Positions 25,192 through 34,781 of a stretch of 64,000 bases of DNA are shown piece by piece. The notes under the pieces were generated by a model, which saw nothing but the letters and a program-made list of their open reading frames with translations, was not told the origin of the DNA and made no database searches. A program made the translations under genes and the position numbers. Source of the DNA: Pseudomonadota bacterium (GTDB lineage Bacteria; Pseudomonadota; Alphaproteobacteria; Reyranellales; Reyranellaceae). Numbering within the stretch: position 1 is the first letter of the stretch; every line of letters begins with the position of its first letter. Where the stretch lies: the NCBI GenBank assembly GCA_018242505.1, contig JAFEBU010000065.1, positions 96,411 through 160,410 on the forward strand, written 5' to 3'.

Positions 25192-26171
25192 TGCCGGACA
25201 ATGCATCCAACCGCGCCGCACCGCTGCTCTCCGTGGAGCAGTTGACCGTCGAATATCCGGTAAGCGGTCGCACGCTGTCGGCGGTGAACGACGTGAGCCT
25301 CGCCGTTGGGCGCGGCGAGACACTGGGCCTGGTCGGGGAATCCGGTTGCGGCAAGTCGACGCTCGGCCGTGCCGTGCTTCAACTGCGCCGTCCCACCGCC
25401 GGCAAAGTCGTGTTCGACGGCACGGACCTCACCGCACTCGAAGGCGAGGCGCTGCGGCTGATGCGCAAGCGCCTGCAGCTTATCTTCCAGGACCCGATCG
25501 CCTCGCTCAATCCCAGACGCTGCATCGGCGACATCGTGGCCGAGCCGCTGATCATCACCGGTATCACCGACCGCGCCGAGCGCGAGCGGCGGGTGCGTGA
25601 GGTCCTGACAGCGGTGGGCCTCGATCCCGACCTGGTCTGGCGCCGCCTGCCGCATGAATTCTCCGGCGGCCAGTGCCAGCGCGTGTGCATCGCCCGTGCC
25701 CTGATCCTCGAGCCGGAGCTCGTGGTCTGCGACGAACCGGTGTCGGCGCTCGACGTCTCGATCCGCGCCCAGATCCTCAATCTCCTGGAGGAAATGAAGC
25801 GGCGCTATGGCCTCACCCTCCTTTTCATCGCCCACGATCTCGCGGTTGTGAAGGCAGTCAGCGACCGCATCGCCGTGATGTATCTCGGCCGGTTGTGCGA
25901 GGTCGGACCGACCGAGCAGGTGTTCGGTCGGCCTGCCCATCCCTACACGGCACTCCTTCTGGCGGCGATCCCGGTGCCGGATCCGACCGTTCCGCCGACG
26001 ACCAACGTCGCGGCAGGCGAGCCACCCTCACCGCTCGATCCGCCGTCAGGCTGTCGTTTCCGCACACGCTGTCCGCGCGCGGATGGCATTTGCGCCAAAG
26101 AAGTGCCGGACTTGCGTCCGACAACCAGCGAACAGTCCGTCGCCTGCCATCACCCGCTCACCGATCGTTAA
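25191..26171 (+). CDS. Dipeptide-type ABC ATPase, DppF-like
   Basis: A 326-residue ATPase with Walker A GESGCGKSTLG, signature FSGGQCQRVCIARAL (Cys within the signature helix), Walker B LVVCDEPVSALD and the C-terminal CRFRTRCPRADGIC motif. It closes the operon and ends tail-to-tail, overlapping by four bases, with the second Liv cluster. Confidence 0.9.
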   Translation: MPDNASNRAAPLLSVEQLTVEYPVSGRTLSAVNDVSLAVGRGETLGLVGESGCGKSTLGRAVLQLRRPTAGKVVFDGTDLTALEGEALRLMRKRLQLIFQDPIASLNPRRCIGDIVAEPLIITGITDRAERERRVREVLTAVGLDPDLVWRRLPHEFSGGQCQRVCIARALILEPELVVCDEPVSALDVSIRAQILNLLEEMKRRYGLTLLFIAHDLAVVKAVSDRIAVMYLGRLCEVGPTEQVFGRPAHPYTALLLAAIPVPDPTVPPTTNVAAGEPPSPLDPPSGCRFRTRCPRADGICAKEVPDLRPTTSEQSVACHHPLTDR

Positions 26172-26886
26172 TCGGGAAGGTGCCATTCCTCGGCGCTGGC
26201 GCCGGCCAGCGACTGTATCAGCCCCTCATCCGCAGCAAGCACTGCGGCCGGGCCATGATGGACGACGACGCCGTGATCGAGCACGTATGCCGTGTCGGCA
26301 ATGTCCAGTGACATGCGCACATTCTGTTCCACGAGCAGGACTGTCATCCCTTCCTGCTTCATGGTCGTGACGATCCGGAACACATCCTTGACGATCAGAG
26401 GCGCGAGCCCCTGCGAGGGTTCGTCGAGGATCAGCACTTTCGGATTCAGCAAAAGGGCGCGGGCGATCGACAGCATTTCCTGCTCGCCGCCCGACAACTG
26501 CCGTCCGCGGTTCATCTTCCGCTCTTCCAAGCGGGGGAAAAGCTGGTAGATGCGCGGAATGTCGAACGGACCCCGATCACCCTGCGGCACCTTCAGATTG
26601 TCCTCGACGGTGAGATTGGGAAAGACCCGCCGCCCTTCCGGCACATATCCCACGCGCAGCCGCGCCACCCGGTAGGGTGCGAGCTTCGAGACTTCGTGAC
26701 CGAAGACCTTGACGGACCCTGACCGACACGGCGTAAGCCCCATGATGCTGCGCATCATCGTCGTCTTGCCGGCGCCATTGCGGCCGAGCAGCGTCGTGAT
26801 GCTGCCTTCCACCGCGTTGAGGGAAACATCATGCAGGATATGGCTCTTGCCATAGAATGTGTTGAGCCTGCTGACCTCGATCGCAT

Positions 26887-26890
<4 letters not shown>
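26168..26890 (-). CDS. livF: ABC transporter ATPase, LivF type (second set)
   Basis: A 240-residue ATPase: Walker A GRNGAGKTTMM, signature LSGGEQEMLSIARAL, Walker B LILDEPSQGLAP and VEQNVRMS. It is the last gene of a binding protein-livH-livM-livG-livF operon with four-base overlaps throughout. Substrate is not readable from the ATPase. Confidence 0.9.
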
Positions 26891-27644
<754 letters not shown>

Positions 27645-27648
<4 letters not shown>

Positions 27649-28622
27649 GCGGAAGGCTTCCTCTGCAACACGCCCATCAGGCCGCGCGGGAAAAACAGCA
27701 CGACCAGAACGAAGACCAGGCCCACGAAGGACATCCAGTTGGTGGTCATCGACGAGACGTAGTCCTGCAGCAGGACGAACAGAACAGCGCCCACCAGCGG
27801 CCCCCAGAAGGTGCGCATGCCGCCCATCACCGCGATCATCACGATATTACCGGACATTATGTAGTTAAGCCCCAGGGGATCCGCGAAGTTGTTCAGCAGC
27901 GCGTAGAGAGTTCCCGCCAGCGCCGTGAAGAAACAGGAGATGGAGAAGGAAATCCAGATGTGCTTCTCGACCGGCAGGCCGAGGAAGCGGGCGCGGCGTT
28001 CGTTTTCTCGAATCGCCAGCATAGTCCGGCCAAATGGCGACCTCAGGATCAGCGCCTGCAGCCCGACGGCCAGCCCGAACACGACCACCACGAAGTAGTA
28101 GAACAGCATCCCGTTGTTGGTGATGTCGATCGTAAACAGGCCGAAATCGAGCGGCGCACGGACGAAGCCGCGCAGCCCGTCATAGCCGCCGGTGAAGTCG
28201 TCCCACTTGTAGGCGATGTAGAAGCAGACTTGGCCGAAGGCGATGGTCACCATGGCGAAGTAGACGCCACGCCGGCGGACCAGCAGCAAACCGAACAGCA
28301 TGCCCGCGATGCCGCCCAGCAGCGTGCCGGCGACGATCGCAAGCGGCGTCGAGTGCGCAACATATTTGAGCGTGAGCCCGGCGCCATAGGCGCCTAGCCC
28401 GAAATAGGCCGCATGACCAAAACTCAGCACGCCCGTATAGCCCAGCAGCAGGTTGAGCCCCATCGCAGCAAGGGCCATCACCAGCACGCGCGCTGCAACC
28501 GCCGTGTAGCCGCCGACCAGCGGCAGCCAGAACGGGGCGGTGAGCAGCAGTGCCCAGATGACGACGAGCTGCTGCCACGGGCGAACGACGGTGGCGTCGG
28601 CGCGGGTGGTTACGGTGCTCAT
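27645..28622 (-). CDS. livM: Branched-chain-type ABC permease, LivM (second set)
   Basis: A 325-residue multi-span permease with GYTGVLSFGHAAYFGLGAYG, RRRGVYFAMVTIAFGQ, the loop AIRENERRARFLGL and the ending VVLFFPRGLMGVL. These are standard LivM blocks. It overlaps livH by four bases. Confidence 0.9.
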
Positions 28623-29488
28623 TGCAGCATCCCCTCCTCGCCCAACAGTCCGCGTGGTCGAATTAGCAGGACCAGCGCCATGATGACGTAGATCACCGCA
28701 TCCGCAGCGGATGGATAGAAGACGGTGGTGAGCGCAGACGCGACGCCGATCAGCAGGCCTCCCAGCAATGTGCCGGTCAGGCTGCCCACGCCGCCCACGA
28801 TGACGGCGATGAAGCTCGGCATGATCAGGTCGTCGCCCATGTTGGGATTAAGGCCGAGTTGCCCTGCCGCAAGCACACCCGCAAGGCCGGCGAGGAAGCT
28901 GCCGACGGCGAAGTTGTAGGAACGCAGCGCCGAGACGTTGACGCCCAGCGCCGAGACGGTGTCGAGATCGAGCGTGCCAGCGCGGATGCGCATGCCGACA
29001 CGCGTATAGCGCAGGAAGGCGAACAGGCCCGCCACCGCCACGATCACGACCGCGACCATGAAGACGCGGTACCAGGTGATGAAAAAGAGGTCGGGCGTGA
29101 CCGCCGCCGACATGTCGGCAGGGATGTTGAGCGGCAATGGGCTCGGTCCCCAGATATAGCGGCAGACGTCCTGCAGGATAAAGCTCAGGCCGAAGGTCAG
29201 CAGCAGGCTGTAGATGTGATTGCGGGTATAGACGTGTCGGATTATGAGCTTCTCGATCACGTAGCCCATGATCGCCGTCAGGAGAGGCGAGACCAGCAGG
29301 GCGCCCCAGAAGCCAATGAACGGCGTCAGCACAAAGGCGATGTAGCCGCCGATGGCGAGAAAGTTGCCATGAGCGAAATTCACCACGTTGCTGAGGTTGA
29401 TGATCATCGACAGGCCGAGTGCCATCAGCACGTAAAAGGCACCGACGATCAGCCCGTTGGTGAGATTGAACAGAACGAGTTGCAGCAT
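28619..29488 (-). CDS. livH: Branched-chain-type ABC permease, LivH (second set)
   Basis: A 289-residue permease beginning GLIVGAFYVLMALGLSMI, with NVVNFAHGNFLAIGGY and ending VLLIRPRGLLGEEG. It lies 72 bases downstream of the binding-protein gene, separated by an intrinsic terminator-like hairpin that probably lowers its expression relative to the binding protein. Confidence 0.9.
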   Translation of the reverse strand: MLQLVLFNLTNGLIVGAFYVLMALGLSMIINLSNVVNFAHGNFLAIGGYIAFVLTPFIGFWGALLVSPLLTAIMGYVIEKLIIRHVYTRNHIYSLLLTFGLSFILQDVCRYIWGPSPLPLNIPADMSAAVTPDLFFITWYRVFMVAVVIVAVAGLFAFLRYTRVGMRIRAGTLDLDTVSALGVNVSALRSYNFAVGSFLAGLAGVLAAGQLGLNPNMGDDLIMPSFIAVIVGGVGSLTGTLLGGLLIGVASALTTVFYPSAADAVIYVIMALVLLIRPRGLLGEEGMLQ

Positions 29489-29515
29489 GCCCCTGCCCCG
29501 AAGCTGGAAGGCTAA

Positions 29516-29550
29516 AAAAGCCGCGTGGAAGAGGATCCCACGCGGCTTTT
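29516..29550 (-). terminator. Intrinsic terminator/attenuator between binding protein and livH
   Basis: A 13-bp perfect stem (29516-29528 with 29538-29550; arms AAAAGCCGCGTGG) and a 9-base loop. On the minus strand the stem ends in TTTT and continues TT, a good U-tract. Its place inside the liv operon suggests partial termination after the abundant binding protein. Confidence 0.85.
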
Positions 29551-29560
29551 GGTCAGTGGC

Positions 29561-30820
29561 CTAGGCCGGCCAACTGATCTTGCAACCCGTTGCCTCGGCA
29601 GATCCGGCCGCCTGCTCGCCGGGAACCACCGACTCGACCTTGAAGAGATCGTCGGGTCCACCCGGACCTGCCGGCTGGACCTGGCCCACAAAGAGGTCGC
29701 TCATGAGCTGGTGATCGCCTCCGCGATACCTGATCTTGTTCGGCGACAGCGCGATTTCCGGCGGCAATTCGAGATCCGAGAGCGCGTGTGCCATCTTCAC
29801 GGCCTCGAGCGACTTGGCCTTTTCCGCCGCGAGCCTCACGGCATTGATGGAAACGTACGAGAACCAATGCCTTGCCGACGGCTTCTTGCCACCGAGTGCC
29901 GGCGAGATCGCGTCCACGAACTGCTTGACCGCCGGAACGTTCGGCTGGTTCCACCACCATTCCATGACCCACCAGCCGGTCAGCGCCTCCTTCGGCACCG
30001 AGCGCAGGGTCTCGATTTCGTAGAGCGCGCCGCCCAGGGCCATTTCCTTGGCCATCCCGAACTGCACGAACTGCTTCATGCAGTTCAGCTGGGCCGCACC
30101 GCCCATGTTGTTCAGAAGTACATCGGGCTTGTAGGCCTTGGCCTTGATCAGCGTCGCCGAGAAATCAGTATTCGCGATCGGCAGCATGTCACCCTCATAG
30201 GTGCCACCTGCTTTCTTGAGGTTCTTGACGAAATTTTCCTGCAACGTCTTGCCGTAGGCGTAGTCCGGCGTGATGAAGAACCACTTCTTGCCGAACTTCT
30301 TCACCAGTTCACCGGTGACGGCCGCCGCATCCATAGCCGTGGTGTTGCAGGTGCGGAACGTGTTCCACTTGCAGTCCTTGCCCGTGATCGGATCGGTATG
30401 CCCACCGGGGACGATGTGCAGGACTTTCTTCTCGCTGGTCACTCCCATGATCGCATAGGCGATGCCCGAATTCACGTCGCCCATGATCACGTCGACCTTG
30501 TCGCGCTCGATGAGCTTGTGCGCCTTTTGTACGCCGGTGCCGGTGTCATTGGCGCTGTCCTCGACCAGCAACTCCACGGGTCGGCCGAGAATGCCGCCCT
30601 TCTTGTTCATCTGCTCGACCGTCCACTTCGCACCCTCGACCTCACTGACCGCGAGCGCCGACAGGCTGCCTGTGATCGGATCGATGAAGCCGATCTTCAC
30701 CGGCTGCTCGCCGCGGGCCTGGATGATGAAAGGAGCTGTGAACTGCAGGGCGCCGATCCCTGCGCCGACTTTTAGAATACGCCGGCGGCGCACCATGGGC
30801 CCAACGCCATTTCGTGACAT
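29561..30820 (-). CDS. Periplasmic substrate-binding protein of a Liv-type ABC transporter (second set)
   Basis: A 419-residue type I periplasmic binding protein. The N-terminus has RRRRILKVGAGIGALQFTAP, a Tat-like signal, and the mature part starts VKIGFIDPITGSLSA, with VEQMNKKGGILGRPVELL and the later TPDYAYGKTLQENFV. The family binds amino acids, amides, urea or aromatic acids. GAGGAGGAAGAGG directly precedes the ATG. An AraC regulator lies just upstream on the same strand. Confidence 0.9.
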   Translation of the reverse strand: MSRNGVGPMVRRRRILKVGAGIGALQFTAPFIIQARGEQPVKIGFIDPITGSLSALAVSEVEGAKWTVEQMNKKGGILGRPVELLVEDSANDTGTGVQKAHKLIERDKVDVIMGDVNSGIAYAIMGVTSEKKVLHIVPGGHTDPITGKDCKWNTFRTCNTTAMDAAAVTGELVKKFGKKWFFITPDYAYGKTLQENFVKNLKKAGGTYEGDMLPIANTDFSATLIKAKAYKPDVLLNNMGGAAQLNCMKQFVQFGMAKEMALGGALYEIETLRSVPKEALTGWWVMEWWWNQPNVPAVKQFVDAISPALGGKKPSARHWFSYVSINAVRLAAEKAKSLEAVKMAHALSDLELPPEIALSPNKIRYRGGDHQLMSDLFVGQVQPAGPGGPDDLFKVESVVPGEQAAGSAEATGCKISWPA

Positions 30821-30914
30821 CCTCTTCCTCCTCTATATTGCCGCTGCGTTACCGGTCATCGACCGATCGGCGGCTTGTTTGTAAGTGGAAGCATGGCATC
30901 GGCCCTCCGCCACT

Positions 30915-30926
30915 GCAACCGGTTGC
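30915..30926. promoter_or_regulatory. Perfect 12-bp palindrome GCAACCGGTTGC (LacI-like operator)
   Basis: It lies about 95 bases upstream of the Liv binding-protein start and overlaps a TTGCAG that could be a minus-strand -35. AACCGGTT-centred palindromes are typical LacI-family operators, but no LacI gene is in the window; the nearby AraC protein would normally use direct repeats. Confidence 0.4.
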
Positions 30927-30964
30927 GCCCGGCACAGGCACTTCGCCGCATGTTACGCCAGCTT

Positions 30965-31777
30965 TCAGACGGATCCGGCCGGATGGCGCCGTCGTTGCAC
31001 AGCATGCGAGTCGCGCCGGTAGGCTTGTGGCGCGGTGCCCATGAGCTGCTTGAACATGGTGGCGAAAGCCGCCGGGCTCGAATAGCCGAGATCGAAGGCA
31101 AGCGTGGTCACGCGTTCGCCTCCCAACAGGCGCGGCAGTGCCCAGAGGAGGCAGGCACGACGCTGCCATATCGAAAAGGTCAACCCTGTCTCGTGCTGGA
31201 AGCGGCGTGTGAAAGTACGACGACTGACCGCTAGATCGCGGCACCAGAGATCGATCGTCTGCTGCACGTTCGGACGTTCGAGGAATCGCTGGCACCGCCT
31301 AGCCAGCTTTTCATCCACTGGAAGTGGCAGGCTGAGCGGCAGCGCCGGCGCGGCGCGAATTTCCTCGATCGCCAGGGCCATGATCTTCCCGGCGCGCCCT
31401 TCCATGTCGTATTCCAATGGCAAGTCCACCGCCTCGATCAGCAGCTCCCGCAGCAGCGGCGAGATACCCAGGACCTGGCAGTGAAGCGGCATGCCGAGTG
31501 CAGGTTCGCCCTCGAGGTAGACGCTGCGGGTCGAAACGGGACCCAGCATGGCAATGCTGTGCTCGATGCCAGCGGGAATCCATATGCCCTGATGCGACGG
31601 CACCATCCACGCGCCCTCGCCGGTCCGGACCAGCATTGTGCCCCGTTCCGCGAACAGGAGCTGCGAGCGGCGATGCCGATGGGCGGGGTGCACATGGCTG
31701 GCCGGATAGTCGTTGCCGACGGCTACGATCGGTCGGGCGATCTCTTCGAGCGCAGCCGCAGGGGAATTTCGGGCCAT
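30965..31777 (-). CDS. AraC-family transcriptional regulator with N-terminal cupin
   Basis: A 270-residue regulator. A cupin-like sensing half (HVHPAHRHRRSQLLFAERG, then GIWIPAGIEHSI) is followed by two helix-turn-helix units (LAVSRRTFTRRFQHETGL and LAFDLGYSSPAAFATMFKQL). It lies upstream of the Liv operon on the same strand and divergent from the chromate transporter, so either could be its target. A good promoter places its transcription start almost at the ATG, suggesting a leaderless message. Confidence 0.88.
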   Translation of the reverse strand: MARNSPAAALEEIARPIVAVGNDYPASHVHPAHRHRRSQLLFAERGTMLVRTGEGAWMVPSHQGIWIPAGIEHSIAMLGPVSTRSVYLEGEPALGMPLHCQVLGISPLLRELLIEAVDLPLEYDMEGRAGKIMALAIEEIRAAPALPLSLPLPVDEKLARRCQRFLERPNVQQTIDLWCRDLAVSRRTFTRRFQHETGLTFSIWQRRACLLWALPRLLGGERVTTLAFDLGYSSPAAFATMFKQLMGTAPQAYRRDSHAVQRRRHPAGSV

Positions 31778-31783
31778 GGCCTG

Positions 31784-31811
31784 ATTTTAGGCAGCTTCGG
31801 CCTTCTGTCGA
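31784..31811 (-). promoter_or_regulatory. Sigma-70 promoter of the AraC gene, probably leaderless
   Basis: On the minus strand TCGACA, a 16-base spacer and TAAAAT (five of six in each box). Only six bases separate the -10 from the ATG, so transcription would begin at or next to the start codon. Confidence 0.5.
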
Positions 31812-31845
31812 AAGCGGGTCGCAACGCCTTCCCCTAGTCATAGGC

Positions 31846-32412
31846 ATGACCATCGAATCGTCGGGCGACGCGCCCCTCCGGACTGTCGGCAAGGCCGAAC
31901 TGTTCCTGGGATTCCTCAAAATCGGCCTGCTCGGCTTCGGCGGCATTGCGCCCTGGGCGCGTCATGTGATCGTGGAAGAGCGGCGCTGGCTCAGCGAAAA
32001 GGAGTTCGCGTCGGTGCTGGGCGTGGGGCAGATCCTGCCTGGCCCCAATACGATGAATGCCGCAGTGCTGATCGGCGATCGCTTCCAGGGAGTGATCGGC
32101 GTGCTGCTTTGCCTCGTCGGCCAGATGGCCCTGCCCCTGGTGATCGTGACGACACTCGGCATCGCCTATGAGCGATTCGCCTCGGTCCCGGAGGTACAGG
32201 CCGGACTGGTCGGTGCGGCGGCCGGCGCGGCCGGACTGGTGCTCGGGACCGCCATAAAGATGGTCCGCCGGCTCAAACCCACGCCGCCGGCCCTGGCGAT
32301 CAGCCTGCTGGCCTTCGCCGCGGTCGGCATCATGCAATGGCCGCTGCCCCTCGTGGTCGTCGTGCTGGTACCGCTCGCCGTCGCAGCGGCAGCGATGGAG
32401 GGCCGCGCCTGA
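31846..32412 (+). CDS. Chromate transporter (ChrA family), first half-protein
   Basis: A 188-residue membrane protein equal to one CHR domain: FLKIGLLGFGGIAPWARHV, then LGVGQILPGPNTMNAAVLIG, the conserved Pro-Gly-Pro-Asn block. In short-chain CHR transporters two such half-proteins act as a pair. Substrate is chromate or sulfate by family; resistance itself is untested. Its stop shares one base with the next start. Confidence 0.85.
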   Translation: MTIESSGDAPLRTVGKAELFLGFLKIGLLGFGGIAPWARHVIVEERRWLSEKEFASVLGVGQILPGPNTMNAAVLIGDRFQGVIGVLLCLVGQMALPLVIVTTLGIAYERFASVPEVQAGLVGAAAGAAGLVLGTAIKMVRRLKPTPPALAISLLAFAAVGIMQWPLPLVVVVLVPLAVAAAAMEGRA

Positions 32413-32942
32413 TGCTTGGTCTGTTACTGCAAATCGCACGCGTGTTCGCGTTATTGTCACTGGTATCGATCGGTGGAGCGAACGCAGTACTGCCCGAGAT
32501 CCGACGGCAGGTCGTGGTCGTCCAGGGCTGGATGAGCGATCCGGCCTTCGCCAATGTCTTCGCGATTTCCCACGCCGCCCCCGGACCCAACATCATCATG
32601 GTGAGCCTGATCGGTTGGCAGCTTGCGGGCCTCGCCGGGCTGCTTGTCGCAACCCTCGCCATCATGATCCCGTCCTGTACACTCGCCTTTGTCGCCGGTC
32701 GCGCCATTGCCCACTGGTCGGAGCGCCGCTGGACAAAGCTCCTGCGCGAAGGGCTTGTGCCATTGGCACTGGGCCTGATCCTGGCGAGCGGCCTGTCGAT
32801 GATGCAAGTCGCCGATCACGATGCCGTGACGGTTGCCATCAGCCTCGCGACCGCCGCGTTCGTCATCCTGAGCCGTCGCAATCCGCTTTGGGCCATTGTC
32901 ACTGGGGCGGCCATCAATATCGCAACACTGCAGTTCACCTGA
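32412..32942 (+). CDS. Chromate transporter (ChrA family), second half-protein
   Basis: A 176-residue CHR half with LVSIGGANAVLPEIRRQVV and ISHAAPGPNIIMVSLIG. The membrane topology is expected to be opposite to the first half. The ATG overlaps the preceding TGA by one base (TGATG), so the two halves are coupled. Confidence 0.85.
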   Translation: MLGLLLQIARVFALLSLVSIGGANAVLPEIRRQVVVVQGWMSDPAFANVFAISHAAPGPNIIMVSLIGWQLAGLAGLLVATLAIMIPSCTLAFVAGRAIAHWSERRWTKLLREGLVPLALGLILASGLSMMQVADHDAVTVAISLATAAFVILSRRNPLWAIVTGAAINIATLQFT

Positions 32943-33039
32943 GCACGCCGCCATCAATTGGACAAATCGAGAGGCTTGAAATTCGAGCATCGCGGGCGCT
33001 ACTCCCGCCGAATGTGAACTGCCCTACGGAGCCGGAATT

Positions 33040-34302
33040 TTGAGTCGAGGCGGGTGGCTCTTGGCGGGATTGACGCTGGGGGTTGTTGCAATCACGGTCA
33101 CCGCTGGTGCGATGGCATGGAGGCCTGAGTTGCCGGCGGTCCCTCCTCCGGCCGCCACGAGCTTCGATCGCGCGACGGTGCTACGCGGCGAGGAACTCGC
33201 CCATCTCGGCGCTTGCAGGACTTGCCACACTGTACGAGGCGGACGGCCATTTGCCGGCGGCCGAGCGCTGCGAACACCATTCGGCACGATCTTCGCCACC
33301 AACATCACGCCGGATCCCGTAACCGGCATTGGCCGCTGGTCCCCTGACGCCTTCAAGCGCGCCATGCGCGAGGGCGTGTCGCGCGATGGCCACTTCCTCT
33401 ATCCGGCATTCCCTTACGATCATTTCGCTCGCGTGACGGATGACGACCTGGCGGCGCTTTACGCCTTTCTGATGTCTCGCACGCCTGTCACCGCGAGAGC
33501 GCAGGACAACCGACTCGACTGGCCGTTTGGTTACCGGCCGCTTCTGGCCGCCTGGAACCTCCTCTACCTGCAAAAGGATACAGCCGATGGTGCCGATCGC
33601 GGGCGTTCGCTGGCAGAGGGCCTGGCCCATTGCGGCGCCTGCCATACGCCGCGCAACCGCTGGGGCGCGGAGATGGGTGGTCACGCCTACGACGGCGCTT
33701 GGACGGAGGGCTGGTACGCCCCTCCCCTCAATGCCCGTTCTCCGGCTGTACAGCCATGGACGGCAGACGAACTGTTCACCTATCTGCGCACCGGTCTCGG
33801 CACGACACACGCTGCCGCAGCCGGCCCGATGGCCGGGGTGGCTCGGGAACTGGCCTTGGCACCGGAGGCTGACGTGCGTGCGCTTGCGGTCTATTTCGCC
33901 CGGCTGATGGCCGACGCTCCGGCAGCAAAGGGACATGGGGCGACACGTGATGCGCAGGGCGATGCCGACCGGATGCATCCCGAAGGCGCGACATTGTTCG
34001 CCGGCGCCTGCGCCGCCTGCCACGAGGCCGGAGCGCCGATGATGCAACAGGGACGGCCCCCGCTTGCCTGGAGCACGCCGTTGCATGCGGATGCGCCCCA
34101 CAATACGCTTCGCGTGATCGTCCAGGGGCTCGCTCCCGCCCCAAGTCGAGGCGGCCCGTCGATGCCGGCTTTCGGCAACGACTTCACCGGCCGTCAGCTC
34201 GCCGAGATCGCCGCCTACCTGCGGACTCGCTATACCGACCTGCCGGCCTGGCCGAACCTCGAGCAAATTGCCGCCGAAGTGCGCAGGGAACGCAGGGAAT
34301 GA
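33040..34302 (+). CDS. Tri-heme c-type cytochrome subunit of a molybdenum hydroxylase
   Basis: A 420-residue membrane-anchored cytochrome with an N-terminal helix (about 7-25) and three heme sites, CRTCH (59-63), CGACH (about 200) and CAACH (about 330). The first domain has the GRALRTPFGTIFATNITPD block of alcohol/aldehyde/nicotinate dehydrogenase cytochromes. It would carry electrons from the Fe-S/Mo subunits to the respiratory chain. Translation likely starts at a TTG. The next gene overlaps its end by four bases. Confidence 0.88.
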   Translation: MSRGGWLLAGLTLGVVAITVTAGAMAWRPELPAVPPPAATSFDRATVLRGEELAHLGACRTCHTVRGGRPFAGGRALRTPFGTIFATNITPDPVTGIGRWSPDAFKRAMREGVSRDGHFLYPAFPYDHFARVTDDDLAALYAFLMSRTPVTARAQDNRLDWPFGYRPLLAAWNLLYLQKDTADGADRGRSLAEGLAHCGACHTPRNRWGAEMGGHAYDGAWTEGWYAPPLNARSPAVQPWTADELFTYLRTGLGTTHAAAAGPMAGVARELALAPEADVRALAVYFARLMADAPAAKGHGATRDAQGDADRMHPEGATLFAGACAACHEAGAPMMQQGRPPLAWSTPLHADAPHNTLRVIVQGLAPAPSRGGPSMPAFGNDFTGRQLAEIAAYLRTRYTDLPAWPNLEQIAAEVRRERRE

Positions 34303-34781
34303 TCAGCCTCACCGTCAATGGCACCGAACACTCGGTCGACGCCGATCCGGATACGCCGCTTCTCTATGTGCTGCGGGGCGACCTTGGCCTCGACGGAGCC
34401 AAGTTCGGCTGTGGTCTCGGCCAATGCGGTGCCTGCACCGTGCTGGTCGACGATCGTCCGGCCTTTTCCTGCCTGACGCCGATCGCCGCCCTTGACGGCC
34501 GCAAGATTCGCACCATCGAAGGTCTCGGTACACCCGATCGGCCGGGGGCGCTTCCGGCCGCCTTCGAAGCGGAGCAGGCTGCCCAGTGCGGCTATTGCAT
34601 TGCTGGCATGATCATGCGCGCGCAGGCGCTGCTCGAACGCAACGTCAGACCGACCGAAGCCGAATTGCGCAGGCATCTTGCACCCAATCTCTGCCGTTGC
34701 GGCACGCATATGCGGATCTTGCGCGCCGTACGACGCGCAGCGGCGGCGATGGGTGGCGAAGTGCAGGAGTCCGCCCGGTGA
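34299..34781 (+). CDS. [2Fe-2S] subunit of molybdenum hydroxylase (IorA-like)
   Basis: A 160-residue ferredoxin-like subunit with the N-terminal cluster CGLGQCGACTVL plus a later Cys and the C-terminal cluster QCGYCIAG with NLCRCGTH. Two [2Fe-2S] centres are expected. It fits IorA of isoquinoline oxidoreductase or small subunits of aldehyde dehydrogenases. It overlaps both neighbours by four bases. Confidence 0.9.
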   Translation: MISLTVNGTEHSVDADPDTPLLYVLRGDLGLDGAKFGCGLGQCGACTVLVDDRPAFSCLTPIAALDGRKIRTIEGLGTPDRPGALPAAFEAEQAAQCGYCIAGMIMRAQALLERNVRPTEAELRRHLAPNLCRCGTHMRILRAVRRAAAAMGGEVQESAR

